Below, piece after piece: positions 36,141 through 48,919 of a stretch of DNA of 64,000 nt. Source of the DNA: Mesocentrotus franciscanus (Eukaryota > Echinodermata > Echinoidea > Camarodonta > Strongylocentrotidae); the NCBI GenBank assembly GCA_037976565.1, contig CP137667.1, forward strand, positions 32,682,790 to 32,746,789, in the 5' to 3' direction. Both the position numbers and the translations under genes were made by a program. Each line of letters begins with the position of its first letter. The first letter of the stretch is position 1. The notes under the pieces were generated by a model. The model saw only the letters and a program-made list of their open reading frames with translations. It was not told the origin of the DNA and did no database searches.

Positions 36141-37175
36141 CTTTTAGAGACTGATAACCAATGAAGAGATTTGAAATACTGTCTGATCTACTACAAAGAG
36201 TGACGAACTAACAACATTTGAAATCTGAGACTTCATGGTCATTCCAGCATCAAACACAACTCCGAGATTACGAACCTGATTAACACATTTTATTTCTAAA
36301 TTTCCAATGACGATCTGTTCTGCAGAAAATTTAATCAACTGCCTGGCAGATCCAATCAACATGTACTCAGTTTTATCTTCATTTAACTTCAGAAATTTAT
36401 AATTCCACCATTGACTATAACCGACCAAAAGTATGATTCAAGAGTTTTTATACCTATATTAACATTACTTTGGGATGGCGTTAACCGTAAGTACAGTTGA
36501 GTGTCGTCTGCGTAAAAGTGGTAATGTCCATTGTGCTCCAGTATCACATCACGCAGAGGACTCGTATACACTATAAATAAGACTAGACTTGAAATAATAA
36601 TGAGGAGTTTATGATCTACTGTGTCGAAAGCCGCGCCGAGATATAGGTGCACTAGAGCTGATACTTCACCATTATCGAATGCACACATAATATCGTTGTG
36701 AACATGCAGAAGTGCTGTCTCTACGCCATAGTTTGGCTTGTATGCAAACTGGAATGCATCGATGAGATCATGTTCACTGGCATGTTTCTGAATCCTTGCA
36801 CAGACAACCCGTTCAAGTGTTTTAACAACAAATTTCAGATTAAATACTGGTCTAGCTGTAATTACGGAGAACTTCCTCATCCAGTTCTGCTTTTTTCAGC
36901 AGAGGTCGAATGTAGGCAACTTTCAGGATATCTGTAAATATTGCTTCAGCAAAATATTTTTCACAAGAGAAGAAATGAAAGGAGAAAACATTGACACATT
37001 GTTTGATCAGAGACAGCAGGACTGGATCTAGCTCACGGGACTTGTTTGGAGCCTTCACAATGACCGCTTTAATTTCCTTCTTTGTTACTGGGCAGAATTG
37101 TATCCAAAGTCGGAATGTTTGTAGCTGCTGTTGAGGATGGCTGTATATCATCCATGTTAGATTCAGTATCATGTG

Positions 37176-37686
37176 CAGGCGCGGATCTACGGGGAGGGGG
37201 TTAGGGGTTTAACCCCCTTGGGCCGCCCCAAAAAAAAAAAAAAAAAAAACGCACACTGGAGAGAAACCTTTCAAGTGCAAATATTGTGAGAAGATATTCA
37301 ACTCATCTGGTGACTTAACCAAACACATAAAAACTCTGGATTTAACTGTGTATTAAAATGTTACTTGATTTAAAAAGACGTTATCATGCACTGCTTTTTA
37401 TGGTCTCCATTGTGTTAGTAGATGCCAGGAAAACATTACTTACGGGCCGGGGGGTTCAAAAGTCATGGGGTCAAACTGTTTAAACTGTTACTTGATTTAA
37501 AAATACGTTATCATGCACTGCTTTTTATATGGTCTTCATTGTGTTAGTAGATGCCAGGAAAACATCACTTACGGGGGTTCAAAATAGCCACAAAAAGAAA
37601 AATCGCCTCGCCGCTTCGCAGCTCATGGACGATGCTCCGCATCGTCATTTGATCAACCCCTTGGCAAGAAGCTAGATCCGCCCCTG
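37176..37686. mobile_element. TIR element carrying a zinc-finger unit, inserted in the LINE
   Basis: Left end caggcgcggatctac; right end, reverse complemented, caggggcggatctag. Flanks atgtg and atgcg suggest a 5-bp imperfect target duplication, and removing the insert rejoins the LINE text. Inside are an A-run, one C2H2 finger (37252-37335), two tandem copies of a roughly 125-bp unit with tgttagtagatgccaggaaa (37349 and 37478), and a cctcgccgcttcgcagctc block. No transposase. Confidence 0.75.
37252..37335 (+). pseudogene. captured single C2H2 zinc-finger unit
   Basis: This 84-bp stretch reads HTGEKPFKC, then KYCEKIF, then [11 protein letters not shown]: exactly one 28-residue linker-plus-finger unit with the C-x2-C spacing. 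The second histidine of the H-x3-H pair is replaced (H-I-K-T), so the finger is incomplete. It is flanked by a poly-A run on its 5' side and non-coding repeat on the other. The reading is unmistakable; the mode of capture is inference. Confidence 0.75.
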
Positions 37687-38283
37687 ATGCGATATAAACA
37701 TAGAGCGAATGTCAGCAATTTTGTTTGAGAAATATTCAGAGAAAGTGTTGACTAAGGCCTTATCTGATTAAGCTTTAGGCATTACACGTTTACGTGTAGT
37801 GTTGAGAAGCCCTTTCACTATACTAAATAACTTATTCTGATCACCATGGCTTTCATAAATTTTGGTTGAATAATGTTCGGCTATTGCATGGTTGATCAAT
37901 TTATGAATATAATTTTTTTGCAGATTAAAACTGTCCCTATTTGAAGTGGTCTTGGCTTAGCGTCAATGGCGTTCACATCTTCTACAGGCCTGTCTAGCTA
38001 AAAGGATATCCTCAGTAAACCAAGGGCTTGACGGCCTCGATTGAAGAGTACGTCCTAGTGCTGATCGGTGCACACCTGTCCAGAACACCAGTGAGCAGTT
38101 CCTCGTTACATCTCACAGCACAGTCTGGATCTACTGCATTACCTTCAGTGTTTATCCTTGAAAGTGGCATACACACATCATCTGAAAATTGTTTAATGTC
38201 CACTCGTTTCAGATTTCGAGTTTTAAGCGTAGTTGAGAGGGGAGGTATCTTGGTATAAGGCTCGGCATTACGTCTTGTTTTCA

Positions 38284-39482
38284 GGTAATTTCTCAATATT
38301 GACGTAGAATCTAATTGATTTCCATCACCCAAGCTGCCCAAGCCGTAGACAGAAATGACACTTTCGTGAAACAGGAAACCACTATTCGCTCCGATCCGAT
38401 CCGCACAGTAGTGCTACATTTCGTCACACGCATTTGTTTCCTACTCTACACACAAGCCTGTGCATGCGGACGAACGAGTGGTTTCCAAAACGATGATATA
38501 TAGCCACAGAAATTACCATTTGGTAAGTATGGGGATATCTTTCTTATAACTAACATTTGTTAACCTTCTATATAAAGGCTATATACTCTTTTTTGTTGTT
38601 GACCCATCATTCTAGTAAATCGTAATTTGTTTTGTGTATTTTATTTTATCTTTACTGGAGAATCTGGACCTTGGAAGAGTGCTGTTAAGTGCATGTAGTC
38701 AGGCTTTCAGTTCCAACTCCAGTATTCATCCTTCTCATATCTTTTATAGTTTGGTGTCTTTTCTTTGCTTTGTATTTTTTTCTAATGATGATGCTCTGTT
38801 GTTTATTTATTTCTATGTATATGTTAATATTTTTGTTATTATTGAGAATTAAAATAATGACTGAACTGAGTGTATAGAGTAAATCAGTGGAGCCAGACGT
38901 AGTCTTAGTGGAACAACCGTCGATATAAGAAACTTAAACTTTTACTTTACGTATAGGCACATCAAATTGGCTGAATCAGTAATGTCACTGTGACGAAGTG
39001 CCAGACAACTTTGCCAATTGTCTTTTCTTTTTTAGAGGACATATGATGGTGTGCTATTCATATAATATTGTGAGTAGTGAATGGAGAATTAGTAGGGGAT
39101 TTTTTTTTGGATACCCAACAAACGGAAGAGTTATCAATTGAATACGTCACAATCCACTGACCAAATTGCTAATTTGAGATTCACATAGAATTAGTGATCT
39201 CTTATTTCAGACATTCATAACTGTCTTATCATTTGTCTGATTTTGTTTCAACTTTCACCAGTCTCCTTTAATTATGCCTTTGCCCACCGAAGGTGCATGG
39301 TGCATTGGCCCGAATTCACAAAGGAGGTTTAAATCTAATTACCTATCACGGGTTAAACCCGGTTTAGACCATGGGTTAACCCATGGGTTATCATTTTGCA
39401 ATTCAACAAGGAGGTTTAGATTACTGAAGAGGATATCTTGAAAACGGTGATTAGTATCGTCTTGCAACGAGAGATAATTACA
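38284..39482 (+). promoter_or_regulatory. upstream region of the Ig gene, conserved in the dead copy
   Basis: Similar along its length to 30135-31402. Features shared by both copies: aacgagtggtttccaaaacg, a consensus donor ttg/gtaagtatgg (38523) that could end a 5' UTR exon, a candidate acceptor ttatttcag (39203-39211), and a palindrome just before the coding exon. I cannot locate a TATA box or start site. Some of this may itself be repeat, since the atgcctttgcc and caaaggaggttta words look like transposon ends. Confidence 0.5.
39369..39386. promoter_or_regulatory. 18-bp perfect palindrome upstream of the start codon
   Basis: ccatgggttaacccatgg reads the same on both strands and lies about 100 bp before the ATG. 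In the dead copy a 14-bp core of it survives. It could be a protein-binding site or simply the centre of a MITE. Confidence 0.45.
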
Positions 39483-39567
39483 ATGGTTACCATGGCAACT
39501 GCTGCTCATTACAAGCTCTTACATGTCTCTATCTTGTTGCTGATTTGGACGCCATGGCCGCACTTAG
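39483..39567 (+). CDS. exon 1: signal peptide
   Basis: Starts at ATG with A at -3 and G at +4; a second ATG nine bases on has equally good context. It encodes a hydrophilic start, then LLHVSILLLIWTPW, a typical signal core. It ends one base into a codon before gtaagt; joining to exon 2 gives HLVADAQ with likely cleavage after ADA. There is no in-frame ATG upstream in the open stretch. The dead copy at 31403 supports this as a real first coding exon. Confidence 0.8.
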
Positions 39568-42500
39568 GTAAGTACTTTTACCCACAGCTTGAGACAGAAA
39601 AAAAACGAATCTTGTATTGTGTTTTGTATTGACTATTAATTGCAGGGAGGAATGCACGTACGTAAATGTACAGTTAACAACTGAATTATTCACACCCCTT
39701 GTAAATTTGATGTTTTTTAATGTGGTGTTCGTGTCTTAAAAATGAAAGATAAAGTGGTTGAATAAGGTCCTTTGTTGAACACCTTTAGATGTAAGCCTTA
39801 ATATGTCACATTCTCAAGAAAAATACAAATGGGGACAAATCAACTTTTCACATACAGGTAATAAAAAATACACAAAACTTGATGAGGGTATAAATAATTT
39901 AGTTTTAATTGTAAATGCAGGAAGTCACATGTGTACTCATATGGAATCGACTTGAAGTGGAATTAATGTCTGTTAACAAGTAAAGGAGTTAAGTTTGATT
40001 TTTTTTATTAAATGGATATGGTTCATAAGTAAAAGTATCCTGTTGGGCAAGTCTGACACTACATGTACTATAATAATTGAAGACAATTGGACATGTTTGT
40101 TTGATTTATTCACCATGTAAAATATTTTTTTACAGATAATAAAATTCAGTGGGTTACATCAAGATATAATACATAGTAGGAACAGTGCATAAACAAAAAA
40201 TGTTTGAAGCGCAACATCCCTAAGATAACATAGCTGATAATTATTAGGCTGAGATAGAACATGGCTTAAAATAAGACATTCTGTCGTTACACACACAAAA
40301 GAAAAAATACAAAATGAATGTTTAAATCAAAATCATGCCCCTTAACGTATTTGAATAACAAGCAAAACAAGGCAATACACATCCTTACCTCTTCTTGACA
40401 AAAATAGCACTATTTATAGTGTACCTCAAAAGTTAACAAACATATTTGGAGAGAAATAATTCCTTCAGTTTCTTTTTAAATAGCAAAAGGTAATTACAAT
40501 TTCGTATATCAGGTGGCAATACGTTCCAAATGTCAGGACCTACATATCTCATCGATCTGTGGGCTAAGGCACTTCTTGGCGTAAACAAATGGAAATCAGA
40601 AGAATGTCTGGTTGGGTAGTTATGAATGTCTCTATCTAGAGTAAAATCGTTACGAAATGGTAAAGGTAGTTCTTTTTAATAAGTCGGTACATGAACACTG
40701 CAATTTGCATAAAATGAATATCAGTAATTTTCAAAGTTCTCAATCTGAAAAATAATGGGTCAGTGTGATCAAAATACCCCGAGCCACAACAAAGTTTCAT
40801 GGCTCTCTTTTGCAACCTTAAGATACCATCAGTATTTACTTTATTAATGGCCCATACAATGTTACTGTAAGAAACACATGTACAGTGAAAGCAGGCTACC
40901 TGTAACTCTTTTTGATATTTTTGGAATTTTGTTAATACCGGTATATATGTTAAATTCCCTTTATAGTTCTAGGTAACCAGATTAGATTAAATTTGTTCTA
41001 ATAACAGCAGAAAATTCTAAATATTCCTCAATATGTAATTAATCATGTTTTACCATAAAAATGTGTAGTTTACAATGTAGGTCAAATGAAAAAAATCTGA
41101 ATCTTGTTCCATGAAAGTCAAATCATGTATTACACTGACACAGAGATAAGGGTCTAATTCATACACTTTTTATTTTCATCAAAAGTTGACATTTTCATGG
41201 AATTACTCATAAAAAGCTTGTTTTTGTCTTCAGAGATGTACATTAATAATATTTTTAAAGATCAAATATTGTGCACACATGTACATATACATTTACATTG
41301 TAGTTGCATTCATTCTTCCTTCTTTCTCTTTCTATTTCTACTCGACAGTTGCAGATGCCCAGTCAACCACGGTATTAACGCCCAACAGTTTATCCGCGAA
41401 GGAAGGACAAACAGTAACATTAGTGTGCACATATCAGCCGGAGACAGATGACTTTTCCTTTGCCGCACTCTCTTGGCAAATGGGAGATACTGTGTTAGCG
41501 GCGTACAGTTGCTTCAGCTCTTGTAGCAGAACAAACACAAATATGGACCTGTATACGCTGGACGTTGACTCTATATCGAGTGGTAATTTGACAATCACGG
41601 GTGTTTCATTGGCCGATGATAATATTTATCGGTGTTTAGTCACCACTTTGTATGGAAATGCTGAGAGCTATTCCCGCCTCGTAGTAATTGGTGAGTATTT
41701 CATTTATTTTTATTTATTTATCTTTAATTTTTTAACAGGGTAACTCTATCAGTATAAAAACTGTTTTCCTGAGAGGCCCAGCCTGTACACATTATAGGTT
41801 ACAAATACTAAGGAAATAAAAAAAGTATAAATACATACATAATTGTTAAACACTTTGCAGTCGTAATAAAAAAATATTAACATGTAATGATTCTTTGTGC
41901 ATTATGGCTTTATTGGGCAGTGTTTTATGAAATCATCATGAGTACAAGTTCGCCCACATCACATTTGTCACGGCCCAGGGGTTCCCTGTGCCTGAATATA
42001 AACTCTTTAAGTCAGACTGTCCGTTTAACAGAGAACTGGAGACAAGAAGAGATTAGAAGTATAAAGTTAAACAAAGTTTATTAACTATAATACAATAACT
42101 GATTCCATCGCGTTCAACTGCAAGTAAACATGGTAAATATGGTTGATGCAAAATTAATGAATCATTGGCGAAATTACAGCAACATGTACCAATATCTGAG
42201 CTCAGTATCACATTGTGATAACCAGTTGAGTACTCAATGAAATGCTGCGAATTATAGAAGAGTAAACATAAGAGTTCAAGTGTTAGTGTTGCCGGTTTCA
42301 ACGATTTACTGTTCATTCATTCCGGAAAATTAATGTCACGTATAACTAAAAAAAAAAACCTGTTGCGTTGGGGCCCAACGGATGCTCCACGCGATTCGAG
42401 GATGTGGCGACTGGTCGGCTGACGTGCGGCTGATGTTAACCTTGCGTTGGGGCCCAACGGATGCTCCACGCGATTCGAGGATGTGGCGACTGGTCGGCTG

Positions 42501-45500
42501 ACGTGCGGCTGATGTTAACCACGCCCTACTCGGCTGGCCCACGACGTCAGTAATCGGAGCAGATGTCGCGTCCGTGTCCGTGGCTTCTCCAGCTAGCTAC
42601 CTCCTTGCCTGACGACGAAACCCTAAAAGTCATATGCAGGCATATTCTTTAAATAATACCTGCCGCAATATTGATAACTTGCGTTCAACAATGACACAAA
42701 CATATCATACATTTCATAATCTACTAATATTAATTCCTCTTCTACGCTCTCAGCGATGTCGGCATTTCTACTACAAATTATCGGCATAAAATAATCATTA
42801 GTTACAATTTCATCCTTTGAATAATAAACTGATCATTCTTAAACAGTTATCAACAGGCCTTTAATACAAAATAAGATTCAGCTTACCACCGCTTGTGGGT
42901 TACACAAATTCAGGTCTACTGACGCAGGTACTGTCCTCATAAAACAGCTTGTCCAAGACGACATATGTTAAAGTGAAATAACATAACTTGACACAAGTGT
43001 ATTCTGGTTTGGCAAAGAGTTGAACAAATAATCAAAGTAAAGGTGAAGCTCTAAAGAACCATGTCTGCTCTCTAACAGAATTAAACGAAAAGTGATCTTT
43101 AACACAATCGCTACTTTCCGAATCAACTCGCAATACTACGTGGCATCAACATTTGGGGCGTTGTTCATTTGCCTATCAATATCAAAAATCAAATGCAAAG
43201 TTTAGTGGAAGACAGTGAAAGACAAATCTGACTGTAACAAACAAGCTAACAATCGAATCGACAAACAATAAGAAATTGAAAAAAATATGATTACGCTGTA
43301 GGTTTACTCGTATGTATGGTCATGAAAGGGCAATCCAACTCTTGTAATATGTTCATTTGTATGAAAGCAGACAAATAATATCAACCGAACGATGACAGCT
43401 TGAAATAAATTGAGCCAATAATATGAAAGTTATGAATGTTTAAAAAAATGGATCACTAATTGTATGCGAATTCCTAATTGGCAGTTTGGTCAGTTGATTG
43501 TGACATATAGTTGTCACAACTCTCCTGTTTGTCGAGTACAAAAATATCCTTATTTTTTTTCTTCTGTCTTTTTAAGTCTTTTTCCTCCTAAACGCCTTCT
43601 CCTTGGGGGTTCTACCCACACTGTATTCAATACGGTAGCATATTATTATAGGTCCTCTTAGGGGAAAAGACCCTCCTGAGTCATAATTTTTTCTGTTTTG
43701 GTGGGGGGGGGGGTGGGAGAAGAAGATTTTTATTTTTGTTGTCATTTTGTGTGTTGGAACATATGGACAAGTTTCCCACCATTATATAACAGAAATGACT
43801 AATTTGAAGAGCCCATATATAGGTACATGTACAGTTTTTGTATAGTGATTAAAACTTTCAAAAATTCATAACTTTATCACTGTTTCGTCCGATTTCATTC
43901 AAACTTTCACTAGTCTGCTTCTCTAATTTTCAGCTTTCCTCTAGAGTAGTTATAGCTAGTAAGGTTGGATTTACCTTTAAGGATCATTGTAACATCAGTG
44001 CGCTCCACACCGATACATGTAAAATTGAAATGACTTTAAATGAAATTACCTTATCTTGCTCTTAAGTTCCACCTGTAAGCCTGAAACTCTCGGACACCAT
44101 TACACCAGGAGGCCATGAGCAGGGCGACATCGTCCCCGTCCTATCGGGCGAGTCTTACACCATCACCTGCGCCATCCAACCTGGCGCCAACCCCCCTGCG
44201 GACCTGGAGTGGACTTCGACCACCGCCCAGATCACCCAGGTGGACCAAGATGACCAGCAAGTGGCCGGTAGTAAGCTGACCGTGTCCAGCAGGGAGGTGA
44301 CGTTCACGCCGTATATGGCTGACCATCTTACGTCGGTCACTTGCGAAGCGACGCATCCAGCTCTGGTTACATCCCTTGCCAAGTTTATTCAGCTTGATGT
44401 ACAAGGTACACATTTTTCTTTCTCACTTCAGCACAGATAGTAATACACCGTTCCGGTAGTGAATGAAAATGAACACCAATTCAAACCAGACTTAAGCCCT
44501 GTTCAGATATGGCGCGGTATACCGCCGCAGGAAAGCCGTCCCAGTTTTTGTACATGGAAATGAATGGCAACTGTGTGCAACTAAAGACTTGCGTGCCTTG
44601 GTAATGAGCTCTTTGTTTTAAGTTAAAGAAATGTGAAACGTATTTACACTTTATGTACTCCTATTTTAAGAACACTTTACCAGATATTTTTAATAATTAT
44701 TTTACTTCAAATTGTGCAATTCATAGCCATAGTACGAGAAATTCAAAATACTTATGATTGCCATTATATAAATATAGTTTTTCACAAACAACAATATCAT
44801 ACACCGGTGTACAATGCTGGAATTTAATACCAATAGAGATTAAGGAAAGTCTCACTCTCTCTAATTTCAAACGTAAATTTAAACTGTATATTTTACATAA
44901 AAACAATTCATAAATTTATAATGGTACAATATTAAATTTTTTTGCCTGTTACATTTGCCAACTTGATTTTGTTTTGTTATGTATTGTAAGTCACTTTTAT
45001 GACTGTCATATTGTTGTTGGTTTTTTGTTTTTTGTTGTTTTTGTTTATATATATATATATATATATATAAAATATCCAAAATATCCAAAATGCCTATTAT
45101 TGTACTGGGGATTAGCCTCGACAGGCCCCTGGCCTTTGTTGGTCCCCCACATGTTTTTTATATCTATTTTGTTTTTCTATGTTCGTGGACATTTGTTCAC
45201 TATTTCTTCTTTTAATATTATTGTTTGTTAATTTTGTGTTACTTAGCATTTTTTGTATATCTGGACATGTATGTATATTTGTTTTTTATGAACCACATGT
45301 GGAAATAAACAAAATAAACAAACTTGAAACTTGAAACTTGAAATGTCATCATGAACGAATTGTCGCAGTTTTGCTGCATCATATCTAAACGAGCCCTTAC
45401 CCCGAATAATGAACTGAAATATCTGTTAAACGATTTGGGTGATTGTATAAAAAGAGCTTTCAATATACAGGTTGAGCAAAATACAAAAAATAACAATTGA

Positions 45501-48500
45501 ACAGCCCCAATCGCATTCGTAATGGCTGCCCCCGACCCTTCCCCCATGGCATTTAGTAACTTGCAAAGAGAGTATTGCCTTAACATTAAAATTCGTCTAC
45601 TAGTTGAGGAGAGTCAGCCCTACATTTCCAACAATTTGAGTCCCGATCCCATTCGTAATGGCTGCGCCAATGCCCGAGAAAAAAGTTAGTTGTCCTATCC
45701 TTGTGTCAAGCAATTGAACTTGTGGTTTCAGTAAATCTAATTTCCAGCAATGTTTCTAGTTTGTTTACATTCTGCTTAACCAAGAATTATGAATTACCTT
45801 TATTCAATTCTTGGAATGTAACCCCTTTACCACAACTCAAGATCAGCTTCAATGTTATTGATTGCATATTTAGGAATGTTTTAATGATCAGACAGAATTA
45901 AGATTAGGTTCTGAAGACGGAATTGAAATTGTTAAGGGAAAATACTACCTTTGTGTACTTTGTGTTACCTAGATTACATTGAAAATTACTTTTGGACAGC
46001 ACTTACGATTATACATATTATTTATGGATAACATCCTGACCATTATCATTCATAATATCCTTCTTTCACCCAGTTGCTCCAAAGAATGTGAAAATCGCTT
46101 ACAACTCCGCCATCGTCTCTGACGGTGGGACCCTGACCCTAAAGCAAGGAACCCCAAGCACCATCACTTGCGAAAGCCTTGGAACAAGACCAGCCTCTGC
46201 AATCACATGGTACCTCGATGGCGTCCCAGTATCATCTGGTGTCGGCAGACCAGAATTTTCCCCAAATTTGAATGACAGTCGTTTACAGGATGCGTCCAGT
46301 AGCATCATCATCCAACCTACCAGGGAGAATCACGAGCAGGTTCTACGCTGCCAGGCAACCACTTTTGGCATCAGCCATGATACCAGTATCCGACTGTCTG
46401 TTGATGGTAGGAGGATTTTTTTTTAAACAGAGAATTTTGTTAATGGGAAGGAAAGAAAGCAATCCTGACGCCTCCTTTATACACAATGCAAGTCTTTGTT
46501 AAAGGACAGTCTCAAGAGGCCTACCAATTTGATTGGCCTATTAGGGAATCTCCTTATTGTAGATATGACCCGCTATGAACAATTATCGGTTGATACCTGA
46601 AGTGGCTTTGGCTTTTTAAAAACAAAAACAAACAAAAATGAAATATACCCCCATCCCACAAAAAATGCTGGGGCCATAAAGTTAGCTGTGGTAAAGGGCA
46701 TAATTGATAGTACTCCTAAAGTCCCCTCTTTCATTTTAACCCTTTCATTGCAGCAGATGGTTGAAATGCCAAAATCTTGTATTTTATGTACTGCTTTAGG
46801 ACAAAAAAGTTTGGCCTTTTTTGTGATATGCAAAATGGTTTCTTGACTTAAAGAATTAAAATATCTTGAACACCAACAAAAATATGGATTAAAATGAACA
46901 ATAAAACTGGCAAGGCTATTTTTGAAAACTCTTCTATTTTTGTTTATGTGATACGAACTTGAAAACATGGTAGTAGTGCTAAGGGTTAAAGATTGTTATT
47001 CAAGTTTTATCCTAGTTATTTCCTTATTCCTGTCAACCTTCATTCTGTTTCTTCTCATCCCTTCATTCTCGTCTCTCCTTTATTTTATGATCCATTTTTC
47101 TCTTCCTTATTCTATTTCTCTCATCTTTTACTTTACGTTTATTCATTATGATTTTGCTTATGACAATTAATGTCATTAATGTCATTAATTTTATTGAAAA
47201 ATCTGTCTCGCAGAATCGTACAATTGTTTAAAATATAACAACGAAATGCATACAAGAGCAGTATCAAGACCCTAACAATGAAATATAAAATACCATTTCT
47301 TTATTTTAACTTTTCAATGACCAGGGGTGTTAGTCACAAAGACTAAGATCTACTTTAAGTTGGACTTAAATATGGCAGGCCGTTCATGCCACTGTTTGCT
47401 CTCACTATTTACTGGCATTGGTCTCTCAAGGGACGTACACATCCTGGTCACAAATCTACATAATTTACCTTTTTTGATAGCTCATTATTGAAGGAAAAAA
47501 ATATTATCTAAAGATCATAATTGAGAGAATAATGGTGAGAGCAAACAGTGGCATGAACGGCCTGCCATATTTAAGTCCAACTTAAATTCAATCTTAGTCT
47601 TTGTGAAACACTCCCCAGGTCCACCCGACCCGCCCGTAATCGCCGGTATTTCTGACAACATCAACGAAAACCAGCAGACCACCGTCTCCTGTACGGCTGA
47701 CAATGGCCACCCTTCCCCCTCATTCCAATGGTTCATCGGCAGCCGGAACCTGAGCGCCTATGCAACGTTGCAGGTGTCTGCGGACGTCAATAACCGTATC
47801 GACGCGACGAGCCAATTGCGGTATCTGCCCTTCAGAGAGGATAATGGTCTAGCGCTGCAGTGTTATGTCATCCATGATCAGCTTTCGCAACCCATGAGAG
47901 TGATGAGCAATACCCTGGTAGTTATTTGTGAGTTGATGAGGGCTTTGGGGTAGTTTTATTGCTTCTATCTATGATAGTGGTAGTGATGGTAGTGGTGGTG
48001 ATGATGATGGTGGTGGTGGTGATGGTGATGGTGATGGTGGTGTTGACGATGGTGATGGTGACGATGATGGTGGTGGTGGTAGTGACGACGATGGTGGTGG
48101 TGGTGGTGTTAGGGTAGTGATGATGGTGGTCATGGTGATTGTATACTGATCTATGGTGATGATGATGGTAATGACGATTTATTGTGATGGCAACAATATT
48201 TCCATGATAATGAAAGCTGTGATGATAATATTGATAGGAATATCAATATTTATATTACATATAGATTTATACTATAGATCCAAATTTTGAACAAGCGTAT
48301 GGAAGAATTAAGATACATTACATATAAGATATTACATAAGAATATTTTTGATCTTGAACAATGAACAGTAAATTTAACCATGTAAACTATGAGATATGAT
48401 ACCGTTTCAATAGCACTTTAAAAAATCTTTTAAGGGCACCTATGGAATTTATTTAGTGATGGCCTGAATAGTTGCATTGTGATCCAATAGTCCTTGCTTC

Positions 48501-48877
48501 ATATCTCATTTTACGTGTAACTCAAACTTCTCTTATCTACCCAGATTGTCCAATAACAGTGGAGGTGACGATCTGCCCTGAGGTCGTAGCGGGGTCATCT
48601 GAGGTCATGGTGTGTCGATCAGGGGCCAGCAATCCAGCGTCCAATCTTGTATGGATTAAAGGTACATCTATATTCTCATATAAATGCAGTGAAACTTGTA
48701 TATCAAGACCATAGAGGTTTCGTGGTATAGTGGTAATCCAAAGGTTGAGGATTCGAATCTATATGTCTAGCACTAACTTATTTTGGCAAGACGTTAATCC
48801 ACGTTTGCCACTCTCGATTGCAGGTCCCTCAAGGAGAACAGCTTTGAGGCTTATGACGCTTTACTGGGTAAACAAAA

Positions 48878-48919
<42 letters not shown>

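Larger units (their letters stand above)
36144..38265 (-). mobile_element. dead LINE (CR1/L2/jockey-type reverse transcriptase)
   Basis: Minus strand. From its 5' side come a linker block (38341-38012, with LKTRNLKRVDIKQFSDDVC), a FNLQKNYIHKLINHAIAEHY block (about 37930), the EIKAVIVKAPNKS block (about 37070), the reverse transcriptase finger/palm with AAFDTVDHKLL and the catalytic YADD box (36880-36389), and a NEDKTEYMLIG thumb region (36428-36144). Frameshifts separate the blocks, an internal part of the palm between DHKLL and LFIVYTSP is missing, and a TIR element is inserted at 37176-37686. No endonuclease domain is in the window, so the copy is 5'-truncated. Confidence 0.8.

Noticed and set aside
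36389..36880. Reverse transcriptase as a host gene
   Set aside because: It is a frameshifted LINE remnant missing part of the palm and interrupted by a transposon.
41197..41451. Alternative frame over exon 2
   Set aside because: Out of phase with the Ig domain frame, which alone gives the conserved Cys-Trp-Cys pattern and matching splice phases.
48713..48770. Possible tRNA gene
   Set aside because: Only A and B boxes are present; the body and ATT tail are those of a SINE.
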